From NCBI GenBank assembly GCA_947169385.1, contig CAMVPR010000021.1, positions 1 to 46,507 on the forward strand: 46,507 nucleotides of DNA, in the 5' to 3' direction. Made by a program: the position numbers and the translations under genes. Of this stretch, positions 35,114 to 43,689 are shown one piece after another. A model generated the notes under the pieces. It saw only the letters and a list, made by a program, of their open reading frames with translations. It did not search any database and was not told where the DNA came from. The DNA is from an uncultured Lachnospiraceae bacterium. GTDB lineage: Bacteria; Bacillota; Clostridia; Lachnospirales; Lachnospiraceae. How positions within the stretch are numbered: position 1 is the stretch's first letter; every line of letters begins with the position of its first letter.

Positions 35114-36367
35114 TTATTTAGCCTTTACTTTTAATACCTTGCTGTAAGAACCTGCACCTGTTGAATTATAAGCCTTAACCTTAACATAGTAAGTACCTTT
35201 CTTCTTAACAAGTGTTAAACTGTTACTGCTAACCTGCTTAGCAAGCTTGAATCCCTTAGACTTCTTCTTAGAGATGTAGACTCTGTAGTACTCAGCCTCA
35301 GCCATCTTCTTCCAAGAAAGAGTAATCTTCTTGGTCTTAGCGTTGTTCTTCTTGACTTTAGCCTTTAATGATGTAACCTTACCAGGCTTCTTTACAGAAG
35401 GAACTGGAGCAATATCCTCTGAACCTTTAACAACAACCTTGAGGATTGAAGGAGCAAGGACCTGATCATCAGTTGCTACAGGAACTAAAAGATAAGTTCC
35501 GGCTTCAGTAAATGAAATAGTTGCGTTACCGCTTGCATCTGTGCTTGCAATTGCATTAGCACTAGAAACAACGCCATCATTAGCAACGCTAACAAGCTTA
35601 GCGTTAGGAACAGTAACCTTTACAGGTTTCCAATCTGCACCGAATTCATAACCATATAATGTAGTTGCGAAAGCTTCGTTAACGTTAACTGATGCAGTAT
35701 CAGGTGCGAAGAAAGTATATTTATCAGTCCATCCTTTTAAGATGTATGCGTAGAAATAATCTCCTGTCTTAACAGTGTCTTTAATTCCACCAGCCATCTG
35801 GTTATTAATGTAATAACTTACACTGCTGGTATCAACACCGAACACCTTAACAATTGAATCAGAATTGTACTGAGCGTTAAATTCGGTCTTAAATCCACCG
35901 AGATTGAACTTCTCATCAGATACTGCAAATACATCATAAGCAGTAAGCTTACCATCTTTATCTGCGTCAGTTACAGTTAAAGACTGATCTGCAAGTAATG
36001 TCTTAGAAGAGTCTTTACCAACTAAGATATTGCCTTCATTTGCAAATGTAATAGATACAATTGCCGTCTCAGTTGTTCCGGTTGCATTTGCAGAAGCATC
36101 TTTAGAAGCGTCTTTAGAAGCAGTATCCTTAGCTGCATCGCCTGATGCAGCATCTTTAGAAGCTTCAGCTGAAGCAGCCTCTGTTGTTGCAGAAGCGTTC
36201 TCAGAAGCATTAGATGAGCTATCGCCTGAAGCATCATCAGATGCATTAGCTGAAGAAGTAGCTACAAGAGTAGTATTACCCTCAGCATAGCTAAATGTAG
36301 CAGGTACATAAGCTAATGTAATTGCCAATGTTAACGCATAAGCAATCAATTTCTTGAATGATTTCAT
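35114..36367 (-). CDS. Exported surface protein with DUF4430-like and fibronectin-like domains
   Basis: The 417-residue protein has a signal peptide (cleavage near FSYAEG, about residue 28) and a Ser/Ala/Asp/Lys-rich low-complexity region (about 35-105). A DUF4430-like domain follows (about 105-215, with LTVTDADKDGKLTAYDVF, VSYYINNQMAGGIKD and VKTGDYFYAY), then a beta-rich segment (about 215-310). A C-terminal fibronectin type III-like domain (about 322-417) closes it. It is the first gene after the cobalamin riboswitch and starts with GAGG 11 bases upstream. I infer an extracellular corrinoid-binding or presenting role. No sortase motif is seen at the C-terminus. Confidence 0.82.
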   Translation of the reverse strand: MKSFKKLIAYALTLAITLAYVPATFSYAEGNTTLVATSSANASDDASGDSSSNASENASATTEAASAEASKDAASGDAAKDTASKDASKDASANATGTTETAIVSITFANEGNILVGKDSSKTLLADQSLTVTDADKDGKLTAYDVFAVSDEKFNLGGFKTEFNAQYNSDSIVKVFGVDTSSVSYYINNQMAGGIKDTVKTGDYFYAYILKGWTDKYTFFAPDTASVNVNEAFATTLYGYEFGADWKPVKVTVPNAKLVSVANDGVVSSANAIASTDASGNATISFTEAGTYLLVPVATDDQVLAPSILKVVVKGSEDIAPVPSVKKPGKVTSLKAKVKKNNAKTKKITLSWKKMAEAEYYRVYISKKKSKGFKLAKQVSSNSLTLVKKKGTYYVKVKAYNSTGAGSYSKVLKVKAK

Positions 36368-36420
36368 GTTAATTACCTCTTTCTCGCGATAATACGCGTA
36401 TTAAATATAAGTGAAAATAG

Positions 36421-36697
36421 AAAAAGCCCTCTTGATTTCAAGAAGACCTGTGTTGAATAGAATTCCATAAAAAGAAAAACTAGTCAAAACACTCCTTCTC
36501 CCACCGAAAAGTCATATCTCACCCTATAAGGCAGGTCTTCCGAGTTATGCTTCATCTAAAAGTAACGCCTTCCCAAAATACTCAGTGGCATATTGCTACT
36601 TTCATCCACATATATACGGCAGCGGGGGCTCTGACGGACTCGCACCGTCTTCCCTATTAATCCGTATCACAGTCATAGCTGCTTTAGAACCTTATAG
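36421..36697 (-). promoter_or_regulatory. Cobalamin riboswitch with terminator switch
   Basis: On the minus strand, the P1 stem CTATAAGG / CCTTATAG (36690-36697 with 36524-36531) closes the aptamer. The conserved core reads GGGAAGACGGTGCGAGTCCG, then CAGAGCCCCCGCTGCC, then GCCACTG, GGGAAGGCG and GGAAGACCTGCC. Downstream, CTTCTTG-AAAT-CAAGAGG followed by GCTTTTTCTATTTT is an intrinsic terminator (about 36421-36450). Its 5' arm region CAGGTCTTC is perfectly complementary to GAAGACCTG of the aptamer. With cobalamin bound, the terminator should form and shut the operon; without it, the 9-mers pair as antiterminator. Confidence 0.96.
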
Positions 36698-36717
36698 CTA
36701 CTAATTCCACAAAGGTG

Positions 36718-36746
36718 ATTATAGCACCAAGAATATCAAATGTCTA
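36718..36746 (-). promoter_or_regulatory. Promoter of the corrinoid-uptake operon
   Basis: On the minus strand TAGACA (36741-36746), 17 bp, TATAAT (36718-36723), just ahead of the riboswitch aptamer. No other start signal fits as well. Confidence 0.75.
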
Positions 36747-36758
36747 GCATATAAATCA

Positions 36759-36789
36759 AACCCGCTATAGCATTTAACTATAACGGGTT
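36759..36789 (-). terminator. Terminator of the radical SAM operon
   Basis: AACCCG-C-TATAG, 7-nt loop, CTATA-A-CGGGTT gives an 11-bp stem with one mismatch. On the minus strand it is followed by TGATTTATAT. It ends the transporter-radical SAM-peptide transcript just before the riboswitch promoter. Confidence 0.75.
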
Positions 36790-36826
36790 ATCGTGTAAAC
36801 ATTTATATTAAGCCATAGCTTAAAAA

Positions 36827-36895
36827 CTATTTGATTCGTTGTGCTCCGTTGTTAATATTAATTGTCCCGCCTGTAATTAAAACTCTTTTTGGCAT
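36827..36895 (-). CDS. 22-residue peptide coupled to the radical SAM gene
   Basis: This small ORF starts 9 bases after the radical SAM stop codon and has its own site AGGTG 7 bases ahead of the ATG. It encodes MPKRVLITGG followed by TINI and NNGAQRIK, 22 residues, and ends 37 bases before the operon terminator. The start is basic and hydrophobic and includes a Gly-Gly pair (9-10). The rest is Asn-rich with a basic end. It could be a precursor peptide for the radical SAM enzyme, since PqqA is of similar size. It could also be a leader-like ORF, or the remnant of a lost Rossmann-fold gene, because KRVLITGGT is how many NAD-binding proteins begin. None of these is proven. Confidence 0.45.
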   Translation of the reverse strand: MPKRVLITGGTININNGAQRIK

Positions 36896-36904
36896 AATAA
36901 TCAC

Positions 36905-38143
36905 CTACGCAATCTCAGCTTCATCTTCAACTAATAACCTTGCTTTTGGAAGGCTGTCAGTTGATACTCCTTCATACAATCTAAGCAGATCATGCGCAAC
37001 AGTATCCGGCTCGGCGGTGGCATCATTCATTTGCTGCCATGTAAGACCGTATTTTCTATAGATGTTGACTGTTCTTTCAAATACTTCCCAATGCCAATCT
37101 GCTTCCGGTGTTCTATGTCCTTCTAAAGATGATCCTACATTAATGTTCCACTGTGACGGATTGGCAACAACACCTCTTGATACAAGATATTCAATACCTT
37201 CTAAGAGCGACTCTTTAGGTTCAAGTCCTGCTACAAATGTAGACCTTACATTAAACTTACCGAATACGTCAACCTCTGTCTCAAGTGCTTTTAGCCAATT
37301 CTCCTGACCACCGCATTCTATTGCTTTACCGGGACATATAACGTTAAATATATCTCTGTTCCAGATTTCAAGATTAGTTGCAATAGTTCTAAAACCTGCT
37401 TCTTTATACTTGTCAAATACATCAAGATCAGTAGGCGCGCCAATACAAGCAGTTCCGTTGAAGTCCTCTAAACCGGTGGCATCAATTATAGCTTCAGCAG
37501 CATCGATATAGTAATCAACCTCACGTCTTTCAGGTATAAAACCACCGCTTATAGTAAGCTTGTTGAACCCATCCTTATAGCCTTCCTTGACCGTCTCACC
37601 AATCTGCTTTGGAGTCTTCCAATTGATACACTGAATTTCGCCGTAAAGTGATTTGGTAGCATTAATATTGCAGAAGAGACAATCTCTGCCCTTCTCTTTT
37701 AAGGAACACTCGTTACTATAAGAGATAAACATATGACCATATCCATAATCACCCGCAACGGTTCTCATAAACGCTCCGTCTGATGTTCTCTTATTATAAT
37801 AAGCAGCTCGTCTTGCAAAACTTACATTTTCAAGAACAATTCCATCAAATATATGACGAATATGAAATGCATTACCTTCGTATTCAAGTGAATATGGACT
37901 GTGACGATTCCATCTAAGCTCTATCCTATACTTTCCTTTCGGAGTAATAATGCTTGAAGGAAAATCAATGCCTACATGAGCTTCCTTATCAACAGCAAAA
38001 AGAATATTAACCTGCTCAGTGTACTTGGTTCCTAAACCAATATTCTTAAAAATATTAGGATCAAACCGTATTCCTTCCACAAGTATCTTGTTTTTTAATT
38101 TGATTTCTTCGTATAATTCCTTATCAAAATTGTTATCACTCAT
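36905..38143 (-). CDS. Radical SAM protein with Cx8Cx2C cluster motif
   Basis: The 412-residue protein has the likely [4Fe-4S] motif C146-x8-C155-x2-C158 (ECSLKEKGRDCLFCN), not the usual Cx3Cx2C. A GGE-like SAM motif, LTISGG, follows at 197-201, and the rest fits a radical SAM barrel (about 130-370). Residues 1-130 form an unassigned beta-rich N-terminal domain (KYRIELRWNRHSPYSLEYEGNAF in two strands). No SPASM cysteine cluster is seen at the C-terminus, so it is unlike typical peptide-maturing enzymes. It is cotranscribed with a TauABC-like transporter and a 22-codon ORF. The substrate is unknown, and I cannot name the subfamily. The start has GGAG upstream. Confidence 0.8.
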   Translation of the reverse strand: MSDNNFDKELYEEIKLKNKILVEGIRFDPNIFKNIGLGTKYTEQVNILFAVDKEAHVGIDFPSSIITPKGKYRIELRWNRHSPYSLEYEGNAFHIRHIFDGIVLENVSFARRAAYYNKRTSDGAFMRTVAGDYGYGHMFISYSNECSLKEKGRDCLFCNINATKSLYGEIQCINWKTPKQIGETVKEGYKDGFNKLTISGGFIPERREVDYYIDAAEAIIDATGLEDFNGTACIGAPTDLDVFDKYKEAGFRTIATNLEIWNRDIFNVICPGKAIECGGQENWLKALETEVDVFGKFNVRSTFVAGLEPKESLLEGIEYLVSRGVVANPSQWNINVGSSLEGHRTPEADWHWEVFERTVNIYRKYGLTWQQMNDATAEPDTVAHDLLRLYEGVSTDSLPKARLLVEDEAEIA

Positions 38144-38158
38144 AGTAATTCTCCTTAA

Positions 38159-38995
38159 CTATATGCTCATTTCTAATGGTTTATTGTTTCTTATGCTTAT
38201 AAGATCAAGCATTTTTTCTCTGTATTCAAAATATTCTTCCGTGTAAATTCTTTTATTAGAGTCCTCCTCTATAATAGTTCTTGAAAATGGTAACGATATG
38301 TCAGAAACGATTCTTCCCGGATTCTTGCCAAGAACAATTACTCTTGTAGCAAGTTGAAGTGCTTCGTCAACATCATGTGTAATGAAAAATATAGTTTTGC
38401 CTGATGTGTACCATATCTCTCTTAATAATTTCTGCATGGATTCACGAGTTAAGGCATCCAACGCTCCAAAAGGTTCATCCATCAACAGAATCTCCGGATC
38501 GTTAATCAACGCTCTTGCTATAGCGACTCTCTGCTTCATTCCACCTGAAAGCTCAAATACTTTCTTATCACCTTCGTTTTCAAGACCTACTCTTTTAAGA
38601 TAATAATCAACTTGTTCTTCTATCTTATCCTTAGGCCACTTTAATACAGTCGGTCCAAAGGCTACATTTTTTTTGACGGAATACCATCCGTAAAGCGAAG
38701 GCTTTTGAAATACAACACCACGATTCTTATCTATTCCTTTTATCTCAACGTCGTCCAAAAGAATGCTTCCTGATGTCGGTTTCTCAAACCCGGCTAATAT
38801 GTTAAGGAGAGTGCTTTTGCCGCATCCGCTCTCTCCCATAACACATATAAACTCGCCTCTATATATGTTGAAATTGAGATTTTCAAATATATAGTCATTA
38901 CTTACATTTCGTTTAAACGATTCATATTGAAAAGATAGATCTTTAACAGAAATCAATTCGCCTTCTGCTTCATATACTTCTTCAATATTACTCAT
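38159..38995 (-). CDS. ABC transporter ATPase, TauB/SsuB type
   Basis: The 278-residue ATPase has Walker A GESGCGKST (54-62), signature LSGGMKQR, Walker B LLMDEPFGALD and switch His ITHDVDEA. It belongs to the nitrate/sulfonate/taurine group and powers import through the permease at 40131. The order on the transcript is permease, binding protein, ATPase, radical SAM. A 30-residue N-terminal extension (IEEVYEAEGELISVKD) precedes the ABC core. The start follows GTAGGT. Confidence 0.93.
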   Translation of the reverse strand: MSNIEEVYEAEGELISVKDLSFQYESFKRNVSNDYIFENLNFNIYRGEFICVMGESGCGKSTLLNILAGFEKPTSGSILLDDVEIKGIDKNRGVVFQKPSLYGWYSVKKNVAFGPTVLKWPKDKIEEQVDYYLKRVGLENEGDKKVFELSGGMKQRVAIARALINDPEILLMDEPFGALDALTRESMQKLLREIWYTSGKTIFFITHDVDEALQLATRVIVLGKNPGRIVSDISLPFSRTIIEEDSNKRIYTEEYFEYREKMLDLISIRNNKPLEMSI

Positions 38996-39010
38996 ATATT
39001 TTACCTACAT

Positions 39011-40126
39011 CTAATTATTTAATAGTGCTTCTGCAAATGATGGATTTACCTTATCCTGATAGCCCTTAAGATCAAGAGCTTTCTCTAAATTGTCCTGTGT
39101 AACATGAAAGTCAGCAGTACTCTTTAAAGTATCAGCTAAACTTCCTTTGGCATCTGATGTACCAAGGAATTTAGAATCAATCTGTTCATTTAAAGTTAAC
39201 CAAATCGAACCATCAATATTCTCTTCAGCTTCTTCGGAACTAATGTTAAGATTCTTGGCAATTTCCTCAATTGCCTTATCTTTATTATTTATAATAATTT
39301 CATTTACTTTGTTCTGGATATCGACAAATGCCGTAACAAGTGTAGGATATTTCTCAGCAAACTCATGATTAGCAGTAGATAAGTCTGCAGTAAGTATACC
39401 CTGGTCAGCAAGTTTAGCGCTGTCTATTAGGATATTTCCGTTCTTCTTAAGTTCACCCAGTACAGGAGCCCATACATATGCACCGTCGATATCTCCTCTT
39501 TCCCAAGCAGCAAGAATATCCTGAGGCTGAAGATCTATTACATTGACGTCTTTCTCAAGACCATTTGACTTTAAATAGTTTAATAAACTGTAGTGTGATG
39601 TTGAAGCAAAAGGAGCAGCAACAGTTTTACCTTTGAGATCTTCCGATGATTTTATATCTTTAGTTACAGCTAACGCTTCGATTTCACCAATTGTATCATT
39701 AAGATAAATAACATCATATCCAAGATTGTTTGTAGTTCCTAGAGAAATCGGTGACGAACCAAATGTTGCCACATCAACAGAATCTGAAGCATAGGCATTA
39801 TTAACGTCACGGCCTGATTCAAAAAAGTAAGTTGAAGCAGTAACACCGGTTTCTTCTTTGAAGTCATCATAGAATCCTTCAAGTTTGGCTACAGAATCAA
39901 TTAAGCTTCCGTTTAATAGGCCAATTCTAATCTCATTAGGATACTCTTCTCCGGTTATAGGATCTTTTCTTTCTAACTCTTTATCTTCTTTTACGTTTTT
40001 GGACTGTTTATCAGCATTAGATACTTTAGTATCGGCACCGCTTTCTTTACCACAACCTGTAAGTGCTGATACACTTAATGCAAATGTTAACAATAGTACA
40101 ACTAAATTCTTAATTCTTTTTTTCAT
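39011..40126 (-). CDS. Substrate-binding lipoprotein, TauA-like
   Basis: The product of about 371 residues has a lipoprotein signal ending in the lipobox LTGC and a charged linker. Its type II periplasmic-binding fold carries motifs that I associate with taurine-binding TauA. These are GKTVAAPFASTSHYSLLNYL, NVIDLQPQDILAAWERGDIDGAYVW and LGELKKNG, here given in short pieces. That favours a sulfonate such as taurine as ligand, though sister families bind thiamine precursors or nitrate. An in-frame start at 40168 exists, but the ATG at 40126 has AAAGGA upstream and begins the signal peptide. Confidence 0.88.
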   Translation of the reverse strand: MKKRIKNLVVLLLTFALSVSALTGCGKESGADTKVSNADKQSKNVKEDKELERKDPITGEEYPNEIRIGLLNGSLIDSVAKLEGFYDDFKEETGVTASTYFFESGRDVNNAYASDSVDVATFGSSPISLGTTNNLGYDVIYLNDTIGEIEALAVTKDIKSSEDLKGKTVAAPFASTSHYSLLNYLKSNGLEKDVNVIDLQPQDILAAWERGDIDGAYVWAPVLGELKKNGNILIDSAKLADQGILTADLSTANHEFAEKYPTLVTAFVDIQNKVNEIIINNKDKAIEEIAKNLNISSEEAEENIDGSIWLTLNEQIDSKFLGTSDAKGSLADTLKSTADFHVTQDNLEKALDLKGYQDKVNPSFAEALLNN

Positions 40127-40130
40127 AATA

Positions 40131-40904
40131 TTATTCCTTTCCTTTCCAATATATAATCTTATTATCAATTGTTTTTAATATTTCATCTAACAGTAAACCT
40201 GTAATACCCATTACAATTATCGCAACAAATATTACATCGCTTCTAAGATATTTACTCGCATCAAGAGCCATCCAACCTATACCGCTCATAGCTGCAACCA
40301 TTTCTGCAGCAACCAAAGTTCCATAAGCACCGGCTAAAGAATTTCTTAATCCGATAAATATGTCCGGAAGTGCAGCCCACAGTATAACCTTAAAAAATAT
40401 CTGCCTTTTGCTTGCTCCAAGCGTTTTGGCTGCATTTATATAATCAGCATTTATCTTGGTTATACCTTCCACACAAGAAACATAAATCGGAGGTGCAGCG
40501 GCTATGAACAATAGTGTTACTTTAGATTCATCTCCGATTCCCATCCATAGTACAATTACTGAATAGTAAGCAAGTGGAGGAAGTGGTCTGATAAATGTAA
40601 TAACAGGTTCCATAGCAGCTCTAAGTTTCGGATTACAGCCACATATCAAACCTAATGTTACGAATATAACTGCCGCTAAAAAGAACGCTTCAAATATTCT
40701 CTTTAAACTATCCAAAACATGTTGCCATAATGAATACCCTTTATATCCGCTTTTTAATACTTCATCAAATGCAAGAATTACACTCTTAGGTGATGGAAAT
40801 ATCAACTCTGAGACGGTTAAACACTCTGTTGATACATACCATACCACGATAATTGAAATAGCAACGATTACGCTTATATATACATATCTGTTTCTACTCT
40901 TCAA
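40131..40904 (-). CDS. ABC transporter permease, TauC/SsuC type
   Basis: The permease of about 257 residues has six hydrophobic segments and the EAA loop (INAAKTLGASKRQIFFKVIL), with GAYGTLVAAEMVAAMSGIGW after it, the hallmark of SsuC/TauC. The start is unusual. A GTG at 40913 lies only one base after GGAG, while the TTG at 40904 lies nine bases after it, so I prefer the TTG. It is the first gene after the long leader with the attenuator-like terminator. Confidence 0.9.
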   Translation of the reverse strand: MKSRNRYVYISVIVAISIIVVWYVSTECLTVSELIFPSPKSVILAFDEVLKSGYKGYSLWQHVLDSLKRIFEAFFLAAVIFVTLGLICGCNPKLRAAMEPVITFIRPLPPLAYYSVIVLWMGIGDESKVTLLFIAAAPPIYVSCVEGITKINADYINAAKTLGASKRQIFFKVILWAALPDIFIGLRNSLAGAYGTLVAAEMVAAMSGIGWMALDASKYLRSDVIFVAIIVMGITGLLLDEILKTIDNKIIYWKGKE

Positions 40905-40965
40905 AACATTCACTCTCCTACAGATATTTATTTTAATTATTTAAAGCATTCCTCCCTTTAAATAT

Positions 40966-41095
40966 AAAAAGAGGTTCAAAAACAATAGCAAATGAGCTAT
41001 CATCTTGAACCTCCAGTTGTCTGGTCAGTTAAATCCAACGATTAATTGATCAAATATATTTATATTTCCTACATTTCCCATGGCTTTTGTAAGAT
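40966..41095 (-). promoter_or_regulatory. Leader with intrinsic terminator ahead of the TauABC-like operon (candidate attenuator/riboswitch)
   Basis: Transcription from the promoter at 41102-41130 should start near 41095. The leader contains AAATAT-AAAT-ATATTT, the small hairpin CCAG-ACAA-CTGG, and then a strong terminator, GAGGTTCAA ... TTGAACCTC (40971-40979 with 41005-41013) followed by TTTTTATAT. The genes begin 60 bases later. A terminator inside a 5' leader implies conditional read-through. I could not match it to TPP, SAM, guanidine, preQ1, cobalamin or T-box consensus. Confidence 0.7.
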
Positions 41096-41101
41096 GTTGT
41101 A

Positions 41102-41130
41102 ATTATATTTAAAAGGCGCTGCAATGTCAA
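41102..41130 (-). promoter_or_regulatory. Promoter of the TauABC-like / radical SAM operon
   Basis: On the minus strand TTGACA (41125-41130), 17 bp, TATAAT (41102-41107), a perfect consensus promoter. Confidence 0.85.
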
Positions 41131-41188
41131 TACTTTTGGCTAGCGAAGAATTCTAGAGCGAGTTATAAATTGTATCTATAACTAAATA

Positions 41189-41218
41189 AACTCAGTAATA
41201 CCAACATATTACTGAGTT
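41189..41218 (-). terminator. Terminator of the glycosylase gene
   Basis: The 11-bp perfect stem AACTCAGTAAT / ATTACTGAGTT lies just after the stop codon, followed on the minus strand by TATTTAGTT. Confidence 0.75.
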
Positions 41219-41222
41219 TTCA

Positions 41223-42041
41223 TTATCTGTTTTTAGCGGCATAAAACATATATTGTTGCATTATGCCTGCATATTTATCGTATTTTGGAAATGGATCGAT
41301 TCCGGCATATTCTTCCTCAATCACTCTGTTTATCCATACATCCTTAGGCGCTCTCGCTACCCTATGGTACGCAAAAAGGCATATACAGTTGGCAACTTTA
41401 TCTCCAACGCCCTTTACCTTCTTGAGTTCGTTAAATAACTCTTCATCGTTGTATGTAAACAGTTTATCAAGATCCAATATGCCGGAAGCTACATCTGATG
41501 CCGCTCCTATGATATAAGAGAGTCTATAACCCAACCCACAAGTATCAAGCTCTTTAGCATTTGCTAAAGTATCAGCATCAGGAAATGTATATAAAGTTTC
41601 ATATTTGGTATTAATCCTCTTACCGTAGAGCTTACATATCCTCTCTACAGATGTCATAATAGCCGGTATGCTCTTCCTCTGAGATATGATAAAAGAAATC
41701 AGCATCTCAAATGGAGCTTGTTTAAGAATTCTTATCCCTTTACCAAACCCTGCGGCATTCAAGAGATACTCATCATCCTTAATGCTGTTTCTGATATCTA
41801 TATAAGAAGTATCAAAATCAAAATAATTATACCAAATATCATTCCATTCACCTTCATCCACGCTAACATCAAGCTTAGTAATTAAGTCATTTGAAGGATT
41901 AACTTCGTGTGCTTTCATATAGATTATATTATCATTGGTAATAAACCTATATATTCCGTCATTTACTTCAATTGCTCTAAAGCATTGACCTGAATTAGCT
42001 ATCTTATAAAGATTAAAATCATCTTTAATATTTATTATCAT
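41223..42041 (-). CDS. 8-oxoguanine DNA glycosylase (OGG1-like)
   Basis: The 272-residue protein has an N-terminal OGG beta-sheet domain (about 1-90, with NSGQCFRAI) and a helix-hairpin-helix glycosylase domain. The catalytic Lys215 lies in VKGVGDKVANCI and the Asp234 in APKDVWINRV. It removes 8-oxoguanine from DNA and has an AP-lyase activity in this family. An earlier start at 42149 is possible, but the ATG at 42041, with GGAGG six bases upstream, fits the family. Confidence 0.92.
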   Translation of the reverse strand: MIINIKDDFNLYKIANSGQCFRAIEVNDGIYRFITNDNIIYMKAHEVNPSNDLITKLDVSVDEGEWNDIWYNYFDFDTSYIDIRNSIKDDEYLLNAAGFGKGIRILKQAPFEMLISFIISQRKSIPAIMTSVERICKLYGKRINTKYETLYTFPDADTLANAKELDTCGLGYRLSYIIGAASDVASGILDLDKLFTYNDEELFNELKKVKGVGDKVANCICLFAYHRVARAPKDVWINRVIEEEYAGIDPFPKYDKYAGIMQQYMFYAAKNR

Positions 42042-42124
42042 ATTGTCCTCCGTGATGTCGTGAATAATAGTAACAGATAAAGTATAACAAATGTGTAACA
42101 AAATATCCATATCATTGTTATATC

Positions 42125-42176
42125 CGTAGCGGAGCACACTGTGCTCCATAAGTGGCGAACGATGTTCGCCGCTACG
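42125..42176. repeat. Three-armed palindromic element
   Basis: An outer stem, CGTAGC / GCTACG, encloses two perfect hairpins, GGAGCACACTGTGCTCC (42131-42147) and GGCGAACGATGTTCGCC (42154-42170). The layout is a small cruciform or cloverleaf. A member of the dispersed 25-nt repeat family follows at 42191-42215. Confidence 0.75.
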
Positions 42177-42190
42177 AGAGTCGATTCCCT

Positions 42191-42215
42191 GTCATTCTGA
42201 GCGTAGCGAAGAATC
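42191..42215. repeat. Dispersed 25-nt palindromic repeat
   Basis: GTCATTCTGAGCGTAGCG + AAGAATC is the same family as at 4173, 5584, 5687 and 5949, with a changed centre. It lies between two minus-strand genes. Confidence 0.7.
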
Positions 42216-42221
42216 TAAAAA

Positions 42222-42249
42222 AGTCCTGTAACCATAAGATTACAGGACT
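42222..42249 (-). terminator. Terminator of gdhA
   Basis: The 10-bp perfect stem AGTCCTGTAA / TTACAGGACT is followed on the minus strand by TTTTTTAG. It lies 28 bases after gdhA. Confidence 0.88.
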
Positions 42250-42277
42250 GAAAAACTAAATATATAAGTATTCATTA

Positions 42278-43672
<1,395 letters not shown>

Positions 43673-43689
43673 TCATTCACTAGTACGAT

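Noticed and set aside
40966-41095. Known riboswitch (TPP, SAM, guanidine, preQ1) or T-box in the leader of the TauABC-like operon
   Set aside because: No CUGAGA, no SAM or guanidine core, and no T-box TGGNACCGCG sequence is present; kept only as an unidentified attenuator.
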